Shown in pieces: positions 9,728 to 17,479 of a DNA stretch of 64,000 bases. The stretch spans positions 1-64,000 of the forward strand of contig NZ_BDBB01000026.1 of the NCBI RefSeq assembly GCF_001612765.1, read 5' to 3'. The number at the start of each line of letters is the position of its first letter. The stretch's first letter is position 1. This stretch comes from Nocardia arthritidis NBRC 100137 (lineage in GTDB: Bacteria; Actinomycetota; Actinomycetes; Mycobacteriales; Mycobacteriaceae). Position numbers and translations under genes: made by a program. The notes below the pieces were generated by a model that was given only the letters and a program-made list of their open reading frames with translations, searched no databases and was not told the origin of the DNA.

Positions 9728-10425
9728 GTTCCGGTCCTTTCCGGGGAGTTCTCCGGCCACCAGAGCCGGGTTCGGTCGAGCAGATCGGTACTCAGGTGCT
9801 CGAGCAGGGCCGCGCCCTCGGCGGCGGTCGCACCCGCTGGGTCGCCGAGCACACCGTTGGCGCTCACCGCGCGCACTCCGCCGGTGCGCAGCAGCGGCAG
9901 CAGTTCGGTCAGCGGCCGGGTGTCCCCCGCCACCGCACGGTCGCCGCGCACGCGCTCGGGCGCCAGGGCCAGTTGCAGCGCCGTCTCCGACCGGCCCGCG
10001 TGCGGGTCGCCGTCGAAGCGCGGCAGGTATACGCGCACGTCGCGGGACTCGGTGCGCAGCAGATCCTTCGCCCGGCGCAATGGTTCGATGTTGCCGCCGT
10101 GCCAGTTGACCAGCAGAATCCGGTCGAAGGTGTCGGTCGCCGAGCGGCACAGCTCGACGACCAGCAGTTCCAGTGCCACCTGCCCGATCGACAGCGTGCC
10201 GGGAAAACCCGCGTGCTCGCCGCTGGCGCCGTATGGGATCGCCGGTCCGACGAGCACGTCGGTCCGCGCCGCGGCCAGCCGCGCGCACAACGCGGCGGCG
10301 ACGTCGGTGTCGGTGGACAGCGGCAGATGCGGGCCGTGCTGCTCGGTCGCGCCGACCGCGACGGCCAGGATCGCGCCCGCCGTGGCGCGCGCGCCCGCCT
10401 CGGGCCAGGTGAGATCCGCCAACAT
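9724..10425 (-). CDS. mftE: Mycofactocin peptidase MftE (creatininase family)
   Basis: A 233-residue creatinine-amidohydrolase-fold protein. Metal-binding blocks are GATEQHGPHLPLSTDTD near residue 26, NWHGGN near residue 110, and a Glu in RSETALQLAL. In the known pathway MftE cleaves the MftC-modified precursor peptide to release AHDP, the substrate of MftD; the adjacent order mftE-mftD here matches that sequence of steps. The ATG lies 64 bases from the divergent mftR start, with a dyad in between. No core-peptide gene fits in that gap. Identity rests on the family motifs plus the mftD and mftR context. Confidence 0.88.
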   Translation of the reverse strand: MLADLTWPEAGARATAGAILAVAVGATEQHGPHLPLSTDTDVAAALCARLAAARTDVLVGPAIPYGASGEHAGFPGTLSIGQVALELLVVELCRSATDTFDRILLVNWHGGNIEPLRRAKDLLRTESRDVRVYLPRFDGDPHAGRSETALQLALAPERVRGDRAVAGDTRPLTELLPLLRTGGVRAVSANGVLGDPAGATAAEGAALLEHLSTDLLDRTRLWWPENSPERTGT

Positions 10426-10432
10426 GCCGCGA

Positions 10433-10458
10433 GATTATCGTCAGTGACTGACATAATC
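10433..10458. promoter_or_regulatory. Long dyad in the mftE/mftR spacer (candidate MftR operator)
   Basis: Left arm GATTAT-C-GTCAGT, centre G, right arm ACTGAC-ATAATC: twelve complementary pairs around one central base, broken only by a single extra C in the left arm. It lies in the 64-bp divergent spacer, exactly where a TetR-type repressor would block both promoters. Confidence 0.7.
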
Positions 10459-10489
10459 AAGGACCGAGGCGGCCGAGCACAATCAGACG

Positions 10490-11086
10490 ATGCTGGAGAA
10501 CCGGGCCGCGCGCGGCCGCCCACGGGGCACCACCAAACGCGAACTCGAGGTCATCGCGATGCGGCTGTTCACCGAACAGGGCTTCGACGAGACCACCGTC
10601 GAACAGATCGCCGCCGCCGCCGGCATCAGCGGACGCACCTTCTTCCGATACTTCCCCACCAAGGCCGAAGTGCTCTGGTACCAGTTCGACGACGAGGTCG
10701 CCTCCTTACGCGCCGCGTTCGCGACGGTGCCCGACGACGTTCCGATGATGACGGCCGTGCGCCGAGTCGTGGTGAGCGCCAACCAATATCGCGCCGAGGA
10801 CGTCCCCGAACTACGCACCCGCATGCAACTGGTAGCCACCATCCCCGCCCTGTCGGCCACCGCGGGAGCGCACTACGACGCCTGGGAGCGCACCGTCAGC
10901 GCCTTCGCCGCGGGGCGCTTGGGCGAACCCGAGGACGGGCTCATCCCACTCGCCGTCGGACGCACCACACTCGCGGCGGCGCGCGCCGCCTTCGACGCTT
11001 GGCTCGCCCGCGCGGACGCCGACCTCACGGTGTATTTGGACGAGGCGCTCGCAGCGCTGGAACGCGGGTTCGCTACGGTGCCGTAA
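10490..11086 (+). CDS. mftR: Mycofactocin system TetR-family regulator MftR
   Basis: A 198-residue TetR-family repressor. The helix-turn-helix is in the first 60 residues (IAMRLFTEQGFDETTVEQIA, then GISGRTFFRYFPTKAEVLW). The FRYFPTK form and the start RGRPRGTTKRELE are typical of MftR. Known MftR is released by long-chain acyl-CoA, linking mycofactocin to lipid or alcohol oxidation. It is divergent from mftE-mftD with a strong dyad between. In mycobacteria it is divergent from mftA instead, so the promoter geometry is kept while the first genes of the biosynthetic set are absent. The ATG start has only a weak ribosome site. Confidence 0.82.
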   Translation: MLENRAARGRPRGTTKRELEVIAMRLFTEQGFDETTVEQIAAAAGISGRTFFRYFPTKAEVLWYQFDDEVASLRAAFATVPDDVPMMTAVRRVVVSANQYRAEDVPELRTRMQLVATIPALSATAGAHYDAWERTVSAFAAGRLGEPEDGLIPLAVGRTTLAAARAAFDAWLARADADLTVYLDEALAALERGFATVP

Positions 11087-11225
11087 GGTCCGCCGCGCTC
11101 GAACATCAGGCGAACAACCGGCAGGTTTCGCGGGTGACTCGGGTGGGGTATGACTAGGCTCGGAATCGGCTAGCGCCGAATGCACGAACTTCCCGACTCA
11201 ACCGTCGAAAGGGGCAGGAGTTTCC

Positions 11226-12131
11226 ATGTCCGAGGTGTCCATGAGCCTTTCGGCGGATTCCCTGACCGCGGGACCGATCGACCAATTGCTGCCGCAGCTC
11301 GTCGAGCACCTGCGACAGAACCGCACCGCGCTGCGTGAAGAGTGGGCTCGCCGCATCGCCGACGCCCAGCTGCTCACCGCCATGACCCCGGAGGAGATCT
11401 TCTCCGAGGCGACCTCGATCTACGACGGCTATGTCGACGTGCTCGAGACCGGTAGCGTGGAGGCGCTGCAGGCCTACGCGCGCGACCTGTCCGAACGCAT
11501 CATCCCGAGAGGCGTCGAGACCGACGAGGTCATCGGCATCGTGCTGCTGCTGCGCGACGTGCTCGCACGCAGCCTGTTCGAGAAGTATCAGTCGGACTTC
11601 GAACTCCTGAACAAGGTGCTCGATGCCTACGAACCGGCCGCCAACCGCATCGCCAACACCGTGACCGTGTCCTTCGTCCAGGAGCGCGAGCGCGTCATCC
11701 GCCAGCAGCAGGAAGCCATCCGCGAGCTGTCCACGCCGGTGCTGCAGGTGCGTGAGCAGTTGCTGATCCTTCCCATCATCGGCGTGCTGGACAGCCAGCG
11801 GGCCCGCCAGCTCACCGAGCAGCTGCTGCGCGCCATCCGCGCCAACCGGGCGAAAGTGGTCGTCATCGATATCACCGGTGTGCCCCAGATCGACTCCACC
11901 GTGGCCAACCACTTGGTGCAGACCGTCGACGCGTCCGGCCTGATGGGCGCGAACGTGATCATCACCGGTTTGTCCTCGGAGATCGCGCTCACCCTGGTCA
12001 CCATCGGTCTGGACCTGTCGAAGATGAACGCGGTCGGCGACCTGCAGGGAGGCATCGAAGAAGCGGAACGGCTGTTGGGCTACGAGGTTTCCCGCGTCAC
12101 CGAACGGGTTACCGAACGCGACGGCCGCTGA
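11226..12131 (+). CDS. rsbR: RsbR-like stressosome scaffold protein
   Basis: A 301-residue protein with a variable N-terminal helical sensor half (residues 1-150) and a C-terminal STAS domain (about 170-285), the architecture of RsbRA-type stressosome subunits. The linker Thr170 (in ELSTPVLQV) aligns with the phosphorylated Thr171 of Bacillus RsbRA; the second site (Thr205 there) falls at Ser224 in QIDSTVANHL. The N-terminal half has LLRDVLARSLFEKY, like a non-heme globin-type sensor fold without an obvious heme ligand. The ribosome site is GGGGCAGGAG. It is the first gene of a five-gene operon in the order rsbR, S, T, X, U, so it should form the stressosome shell with RsbS and hold RsbT. Confidence 0.88.
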   Translation: MSEVSMSLSADSLTAGPIDQLLPQLVEHLRQNRTALREEWARRIADAQLLTAMTPEEIFSEATSIYDGYVDVLETGSVEALQAYARDLSERIIPRGVETDEVIGIVLLLRDVLARSLFEKYQSDFELLNKVLDAYEPAANRIANTVTVSFVQERERVIRQQQEAIRELSTPVLQVREQLLILPIIGVLDSQRARQLTEQLLRAIRANRAKVVVIDITGVPQIDSTVANHLVQTVDASGLMGANVIITGLSSEIALTLVTIGLDLSKMNAVGDLQGGIEEAERLLGYEVSRVTERVTERDGR

Positions 12132-12143
12132 TCAGGCGCCCCC

Positions 12144-12533
12144 ATGCCGGTTCCGATTCTCAAACAGGGTACGTACCTCATCGCTTCGGTTCAGTCCGCA
12201 CTGACCGATGCCGATACCGAGCGCCTGCAGGACGACCTGATGAAACAGGTCAGCAAATATCGGGCGCACGGCATCATCGTCGATGTCACCGCCATCGACG
12301 TGATGGATTCGTTCGCCGCGAGATCGTTGCGTACCATCGCGCACATGACGCAGCTGCGCGGCGCCGAAACGGTGATCGTCGGTCTGCAGCCCGAAGTCGC
12401 GTTCGCCATGGTGCAACTCGGACTAACCTTCGAGGACATGCACACCGCCCTCGATCTGGAAGAGGGACTCGCCTGGTTGGACCGAAAGATCCCAGCCCGT
12501 CGCCAGCGAGACGGTCGTGACAGTGGCCGCTGA
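12144..12533 (+). CDS. rsbS: RsbS-like stressosome STAS protein
   Basis: A 129-residue single STAS domain. Ser56 in IDVMDSFAARSL matches the phosphorylated Ser59 of Bacillus RsbS, and the surrounding DSFAAR motif is intact. It begins 12 bases after the rsbR stop and overlaps the GTG of the next gene by 17 bases. Known role: it binds and restrains RsbT in the stressosome core until RsbT phosphorylates it. A charged tail of about 10 residues (RRQRDGRDSGR) follows the domain, created by the overlap with rsbT. Confidence 0.88.
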   Translation: MPVPILKQGTYLIASVQSALTDADTERLQDDLMKQVSKYRAHGIIVDVTAIDVMDSFAARSLRTIAHMTQLRGAETVIVGLQPEVAFAMVQLGLTFEDMHTALDLEEGLAWLDRKIPARRQRDGRDSGR

Positions 12534-12936
12534 GAACGTGGTGATCGCGGTCAGGGTGTCCGGGGACATCGTGACCGCACGTCAAGCCGGACGCGAACTG
12601 GCAGCAAAGCTCGGATTCACCCTGACCGACCGCACGATGATCTCCACGGCGATCTCCGAAATCGCCCGCAACATCACCAGTTACGCGGGCAGCGGGGAGA
12701 TCCGCTTGCTCGTCGACGACCGGGAGGGTCGTCAAGCCCTGGTGGTGCAGGCCGAGGATCAGGGGCCCGGAATCATCGACATCACCCGAGCTCTGGAGGA
12801 CGGCTACTCCACCGGACGCGGGCTCGGACTCGGCCTTCCCGGCGCTCGGCGGTTGATGGACCGGCTGACCGTGGATTCGGCGCCGGGTCGCGGCACGCTG
12901 GTGGAAATGTGGAAGTGGGTACCGAACGGTGCATGA
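12517..12936 (+). CDS. rsbT: RsbT-like serine kinase / switch protein
   Basis: A 139-residue GHKL-type ATPase of the RsbT group. The N-box is EIARNITSYA, the G1 box EDQGPGI and the G2 box GRGLGLGLPGARRLMD. It has the short RsbT length rather than that of RsbW. It starts at a GTG inside rsbS and its stop overlaps the start of rsbX. In the known pathway it phosphorylates RsbR and RsbS after stress, leaves the stressosome and activates the RsbU phosphatase; an RsbU-type protein is encoded two genes downstream. Confidence 0.88.
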   Translation: MTVAAENVVIAVRVSGDIVTARQAGRELAAKLGFTLTDRTMISTAISEIARNITSYAGSGEIRLLVDDREGRQALVVQAEDQGPGIIDITRALEDGYSTGRGLGLGLPGARRLMDRLTVDSAPGRGTLVEMWKWVPNGA

Positions 12937-13558
12937 CGACGGGTTCATCGGCCGGATCGAGTGGGCGGTGGCCGGTCGCGCACTGCCCGGTCAACAGGTC
13001 TCCGGTGACCGCGGCGTCATTCTGGACACCGGCGGCGGCACCGTTCTGTTCGCGGTCCTCGACGGGCTCGGGCACGGCGCCGCCGCGGCGGACGCGGCCG
13101 ATCGCGCCACCCGAGTGCTGTCGGAGAACCGTGCCGAACCGTTGGACGTGCTGATGGTGCTGTGCCACCGAGCGATGGCCGACACCCGGGGGGCGGCGAT
13201 CTCGCTGGCCCTGTTCGATGAGGGTGACACGGTGCGCTGGCTGGGCGTCGGCAACGTCGAATCCCAGGTGCTGACCGCGGGTCCCGCGGGCCTGCGGGTG
13301 CACGCGACCGTCCTGCTGACCGCGGGCATCGTCGGCTATCGCCTTCCGGCGACCCTTCAGCCGCAGACCGTCGCGGTCCGCCCCGGTGACCTGCTGCTGA
13401 TGTCCACCGACGGCATCGTCACCGAAGCCGCCGACATCGACCTTTCCAAGTCCACCGCCGATATCACCGCCGACATGCTCGCCCGGCACGCCAAGGACAC
13501 CGACGACGCGCTGGTGCTCGCGGCACGGCATCGAGGTGCGGCAGGGGCGGCCAGATGA
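12929..13558 (+). CDS. rsbX: RsbX-like PP2C phosphatase
   Basis: A 209-residue minimal PP2C/SpoIIE phosphatase. Metal-site motifs are AVLDGLGHG near residue 46 and MSTDGIV near residue 155, with a late Asp pair in DTDDALVL. It has no sensor domain. It starts at a GTG overlapping rsbT by eight bases, and its stop forms an ATGA with the next start. RsbX resets the stressosome by dephosphorylating RsbR and RsbS. The place right after rsbT supports that reading rather than a role on a distant anti-anti-sigma factor. Confidence 0.83.
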   Translation: MHDDGFIGRIEWAVAGRALPGQQVSGDRGVILDTGGGTVLFAVLDGLGHGAAAADAADRATRVLSENRAEPLDVLMVLCHRAMADTRGAAISLALFDEGDTVRWLGVGNVESQVLTAGPAGLRVHATVLLTAGIVGYRLPATLQPQTVAVRPGDLLLMSTDGIVTEAADIDLSKSTADITADMLARHAKDTDDALVLAARHRGAAGAAR

Positions 13559-15849
13559 GCGCCCTGCTGGCCGACTTCCTGGACGCCTACGCCGACGCGC
13601 TACGGCGGCACATGGATTCGCAAACCCAAGCCGGCCTCGCCGAGGGGTACGAACTGGGCAGGCGCGCCCTGGTCGAAGGCATCAGCCTGCTCGATCTCAC
13701 CGAGAACCACTTCCGGGTGGTCCAGGACGTGGAGCAACAGCGACAGAAGGACAGTTCCGCCGAGGGGGCCGAGTCCGGGGCCCGCCTGCCGGAGACCGCA
13801 CTGGAATTCCTCTTGCAGACCCTCGTTCCGCTGGACATCGCCACCCGCGGCTACCTCGACGGCACCCGCCGCTACGAGCAGCAGCGTTCCCGCGCCGACG
13901 ATCTCGCCGGACGCGACGCGTTCCGGACCGCCCTGGTGGAATCGCTGCAGGACGGCTTCTTCGTCGCCGACGCGCAGGGCACCATTATCGAGGTCAACAC
14001 CGCTTTCGGCGCCTTGACCGGCTACGGCGCAGACGGCGTCCCCTACGCGCTGCCGCATCCGTGGTCGAGTCCGGAGGGGCCGCGCTACCCCGATCTCGGT
14101 ACCGAGGCGCAGCGCTTCGTCATCCCGATCCGCCACCGCGACGGCCGGAACGTGTGGCTCGCGGTGAGCACCAGCGCGCTGATCAAACCGGAGGACCACG
14201 AGCGGATCTTCGTCGGCACGTTGCGCGACATCACCGCCGAACACGACGCGCAAGCGCGCGACCAGGCCGCATCCCGGCTCGCCACCGCAGTCGGCGCGGC
14301 CACCAGTGTGGTCGAGGTGCTCGCCGTCGGGCTCGACGAGGTGCGCCGGACGGTGGGCGCGGAGACCGCCGTGGTGGCCGTGTGGCCGAGCCGCAACGCC
14401 GCACCGGAGGTGTACGTCTCCGGTGTGGGCGCCGACGGCGCGTCGCACGACGGCGCCGCGTCCCTCGACGACCGGTCGCGCGCACTGCTGGATCGGGCCA
14501 GGCGCAGGCCGCCGCGCAGCCTGCTGGCCATTCCGGAAGGGGCGGAGAGCTCCGAGGGCATCGTCGCGCCGCTCGGCGAGACCGGCGACGCGGCGATGTG
14601 GCTTCGCTTCGCCGCGCCCCGGGCGATCAGCGCCGCGGACTGGACGCTGTTCTCCCTGTTGATCGGCCATCTCAGTCTCGCGGTCCAGCGGGCGCGCAAC
14701 TTCGACCAGGCCCGCGCCACCTCCCTGACCCTTCAGCGCGCCATGCTCGGCCCGATCGATCTGCCGCCGCGATTCTCGGTGCACTACGAGCCCGCTCTGC
14801 CGCCGCTGGAGATCGGCGGCGACTGGTACGACGTGGTGCCGCTGCGCGACGGCACCATCGGCGTGGTGGTCGGCGACTGCGTCGGGCGTGGCCTGTCGGC
14901 CGCGGTGGTGATGGGCCAATTGCGGACCGCTGCCCGTGCGCTGCTGCTGCGCGGCGCGGGACCGGCCCAGTTGCTCGCCGAACTCGACACCGTCGCCGCG
15001 CGCATCCCGGGCGCCATGTGCACCACGGTGTGCGCCGCCGTGCTGGATCCGGTGCGCGGACTGGTCCGCTACAGCAACGCCGGTCACATGCCACCGATCC
15101 TCGCCGACGTGGGCAAGACCGGCCGGATGCTGGAAGGCGGGCGCGCGGTGCCGCTGGCGACGTTCGATACGCCGCGCCGGCCGGAGGCCACCACGGCGCT
15201 GACGCCCGGCTCCACCTTGGTGCTGTTCACCGATGGCTTGGTCGAACAGCGCGGCGTGGACATCGACGAAGGGTTCGCCAAGATCGCCGCGGTGCTCGCC
15301 GACACCTCGGGGCGCCTACCCCGCGAGGTGGCCGACGCGGTGCTCTCTCGCCTGCGGCCCGCCGCGGGGTACGACGACGACGTCGCCATGGTGGTCTACC
15401 GCCAGCCGCCCGCGCCGCTGCGGCTGGACGTGCCCGCGCGCGCGGATGAGCTCGCGGTGCTGCGGCGCACGCTGAAGGGGTGGCTGGCCGCGGCGGCGGT
15501 GCCGCACGACTTGGCCGCCGACCTGGTCGCCGCGACGAACGAGGCGTGCAGCAACAGCATCGAGCACGCCTACCGCAACAACAACGACGCAGGCCGGGTG
15601 CGGATGTCGGCCACCTGCGACATCGACACCGTCGTCATCGTGGTCACCGACACCGGCAGTTGGAAGCCGCGCGCATCCGATCCCGGCTATCGTGGCCGCG
15701 GCATCGACATGATGCGCGCGCTCACCGAGGAACTCGATATCGACCATTCGGAATCGGGCACGACCGTGCGGATGTCGGTGACGCTGCCCGCGATCACGTT
15801 CCCGGTGGCCAATCCGCTGCGCGGGACGAACCGCCGAGTTCCCGGCTGA
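13555..15849 (+). CDS. RsbU-N / PAS / GAF / PP2C phosphatase fused to RsbW-like kinase domain
   Basis: A 764-residue multidomain switch. Residues 1-115 resemble the RsbT-binding N-terminus of RsbU (GYELGRRALVEGISLLDL and ENHF). A PAS domain follows (about 125-230, FVADAQGTIIEVNTAFG), then a GAF-like region (about 240-385) and a SpoIIE/PP2C domain (about 400-620, with GGDWYDVV, GDCVGRGLSAAVV, LFTDGLVE and YDDDVAMV). The C-terminus is a GHKL kinase domain of the RsbW type (about 630-745, N-box NEACSNSIEHAY, then GYRGRGIDMM). One chain could thus dephosphorylate and phosphorylate the same anti-anti-sigma factor. It is the last gene of the stressosome operon, coupled by ATGA to rsbX. No sigma factor or antagonist gene follows; the nearest STAS antagonist is at 49144. 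Confidence 0.87.
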   Translation: MSALLADFLDAYADALRRHMDSQTQAGLAEGYELGRRALVEGISLLDLTENHFRVVQDVEQQRQKDSSAEGAESGARLPETALEFLLQTLVPLDIATRGYLDGTRRYEQQRSRADDLAGRDAFRTALVESLQDGFFVADAQGTIIEVNTAFGALTGYGADGVPYALPHPWSSPEGPRYPDLGTEAQRFVIPIRHRDGRNVWLAVSTSALIKPEDHERIFVGTLRDITAEHDAQARDQAASRLATAVGAATSVVEVLAVGLDEVRRTVGAETAVVAVWPSRNAAPEVYVSGVGADGASHDGAASLDDRSRALLDRARRRPPRSLLAIPEGAESSEGIVAPLGETGDAAMWLRFAAPRAISAADWTLFSLLIGHLSLAVQRARNFDQARATSLTLQRAMLGPIDLPPRFSVHYEPALPPLEIGGDWYDVVPLRDGTIGVVVGDCVGRGLSAAVVMGQLRTAARALLLRGAGPAQLLAELDTVAARIPGAMCTTVCAAVLDPVRGLVRYSNAGHMPPILADVGKTGRMLEGGRAVPLATFDTPRRPEATTALTPGSTLVLFTDGLVEQRGVDIDEGFAKIAAVLADTSGRLPREVADAVLSRLRPAAGYDDDVAMVVYRQPPAPLRLDVPARADELAVLRRTLKGWLAAAAVPHDLAADLVAATNEACSNSIEHAYRNNNDAGRVRMSATCDIDTVVIVVTDTGSWKPRASDPGYRGRGIDMMRALTEELDIDHSESGTTVRMSVTLPAITFPVANPLRGTNRRVPG

Positions 15850-16861
15850 CGGTGCGCGCCGCGAATTGAATGGGAACGGCGGGCCGCACTCCGTATATCC
15901 GGAATTGCATGCCCCGGTACGGGTTACCGGATTCCGCCCATTCGCTCACGATCATCCCGAACGCGCCGTCGAATCTGCTGTCCGGATGGACATAACATCC
16001 GTAGAGCCGCGGCACGATATCCGGGCCGCCCGGCGCCCAGAAAGACCCTTTCACCGGACGATAGGTCAAGGCCGTGCGCCAATTGTCCGTGATCCTCGCG
16101 GCGACCTTGACAAACGCGCCGTAGGCCCCGGCGTCGAACCCGGACATCACCCAATTCCCCTGGATCCGCCGTAATCCGATCTCGCCGAGCTTCGTGCCGT
16201 CGGCCAGGATCCCGAAGCGCGGGTCGCTGCCCGGATCCCGGCCCCAGCCCCAGTCCTGCCCGTTCCAGCCCCAGCCCTGCCAGGCCGCCGGGTCGACCAG
16301 CGCGGCATGGGTTTCGCGAACTCGCCACAACAGCATGTTCTTGTTCCGCGCGAGCCCGCCGGTGGAGATGATGTAGACGAAGCCGTCGCCGCCGCGTTCC
16401 CAGGAGATCATGGTGCGTTTGCCGCCATAGGCACTGGTCGACCACCGGACCCCGGTATCGGTCCAGCTCTCCGCGTTGTCGTCGGAATAACGGATCTCAC
16501 ACCATCGCTCGTTCGCCAATCCCTGGGTGACCATCACCCACAGATAGATTCGGCCGCCGATCGTTATCGCGTCGCAGGGCAGGATCGTGGAGTACACCGG
16601 ATTGTCGTGCACGTAATCCCAGAGTTGCCGAGCGTCCCGCGCCGCCGACCGGAATTCGATCGGCCAGGACATATCGTGCGTACCGCTGCGCAACAGCATC
16701 GGCGAACGCCAATTCGGGCCTCCGACTCTCGGTTCACTGCCGGAGAACGTGTCGCCGAGGACGTATCCGATCTCGCCGCTGGGCATGCGGAAGGGGATGA
16801 AGAGATCCGAGCCGCCGATATCTGCCATCGGGAGCGGATTCAAATTCTTGATCTTGGGCAT
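15794..16861 (-). CDS. DUF4185 protein (beta-propeller, glycosidase-like)
   Basis: A 355-residue protein of the DUF4185 family. It shows repeated strand-turn blocks with Trp/Asp/Gly signatures: IGYVLGDTFSG, the SPMLLRSG region, EIRYSDDNAESW, MISWERGGDGFVYI, and a Trp-rich stretch, WGWNGQDWGWGRDPG. This pattern fits a five-bladed sialidase-like propeller acting on glycans, but catalytic residues cannot be assigned. The ATG at 16861 is taken as the start because homology begins there, although the frame stays open to 17380. No signal peptide is visible from that start. Its 3' end overlaps the convergent rsbU-like gene by 56 bases. Confidence 0.75.
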   Translation of the reverse strand: MPKIKNLNPLPMADIGGSDLFIPFRMPSGEIGYVLGDTFSGSEPRVGGPNWRSPMLLRSGTHDMSWPIEFRSAARDARQLWDYVHDNPVYSTILPCDAITIGGRIYLWVMVTQGLANERWCEIRYSDDNAESWTDTGVRWSTSAYGGKRTMISWERGGDGFVYIISTGGLARNKNMLLWRVRETHAALVDPAAWQGWGWNGQDWGWGRDPGSDPRFGILADGTKLGEIGLRRIQGNWVMSGFDAGAYGAFVKVAARITDNWRTALTYRPVKGSFWAPGGPDIVPRLYGCYVHPDSRFDGAFGMIVSEWAESGNPYRGMQFRIYGVRPAVPIQFAARTVSRELGGSSRAADWPPGT

Positions 16862-17197
16862 CGCCGGATCCTGTCGATTCTCGGAGCGTCGCTTACCAGA
16901 TCGGCTCGTAGGAATCACCACGAGGTGTGGACGGGCTACCCCCTCAGTATCGGCCGTCGATGGCTGCGATGTTGCTGCTTCGGTGGAATGAGCGCGAGGA
17001 AAAATGGGGAAACCGACTGCGCAGCTTGTGTTTCGGCACTTCGCCGCCTCATCTCGCCTGGTGCCTCCGGTGGAGGTGATCCATTGCCGATCGCGGGATC
17101 GGAGATGCACGGTGTTCGCCGGTAACGGATCCGCGGGACGTGCGACATTTCCCCTCGGCCGGCCCGGACGCCGGTTCGATCGGCGCTCGCCGTCCGT
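16862..17197. other. No intact gene between DUF4185 start and topoisomerase stump
   Basis: The minus-strand frame is open throughout but encodes Arg/Pro-rich sequence of no recognisable family. It is best read as decayed or unrelated DNA left after a deletion, plus the promoter of the DUF4185 gene. The plus strand shows nothing convincing. Confidence 0.5.
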
Positions 17198-17380
17198 GGT
17201 CGGGAGCTGGATATGCCCGTTCTCGTGCGGGCAGATCCACACCTTCCGCCAGGCCGGCGGGATCACCAGCCCGCGAATGCGCTCCAGTGTCGCGTCGTCG
17301 ACGGGTTCATCTTGCACGGTGCGGTAGCTGAACCCGCGCCCGCGCCGCCGGGCGTAGCGCGTCGTGTGCTCATATCTCAT
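17198..17380 (-). pseudogene. N-terminal stump of a bacterial topoisomerase IB
   Basis: The first 60 codons match the start of the poxvirus-like topoisomerase IB of bacteria: GRGFSYR, an acidic-to-basic spacer, then TLERIRGLVIPPAW and VWICPHENGHIQ. After GHIQ the similarity stops, and the remaining roughly 250 residues, including the catalytic Tyr domain, are absent in every frame. The stump has its own ATG and stays in frame with the DUF4185 gene 330 bases downstream, so a fused translation is formally possible. Most likely it is a deletion relic. Confidence 0.8.
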
Positions 17381-17479
17381 AGCTGCCCTGTCTTCGAGCG
17401 GCGAAACGGCCCGAGGTGCCAGGTCCCGGCAGTTCGACCTGGCGCGGCACGAGATTCGAGGGCGAGTCCAGCCGGGGAC

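Noticed and set aside
9728..10288. Upstream extension of the mftD frame through mftE
   Set aside because: The ATG at 9727 overlaps the mftE stop and homology starts there; the extension is Arg-rich shadow of mftE.
16936..17240. Attempt to find the rest of topoisomerase IB in other frames
   Set aside because: No frame here shows the YRYH or catalytic-Tyr regions, so the missing part is deleted rather than frameshifted.
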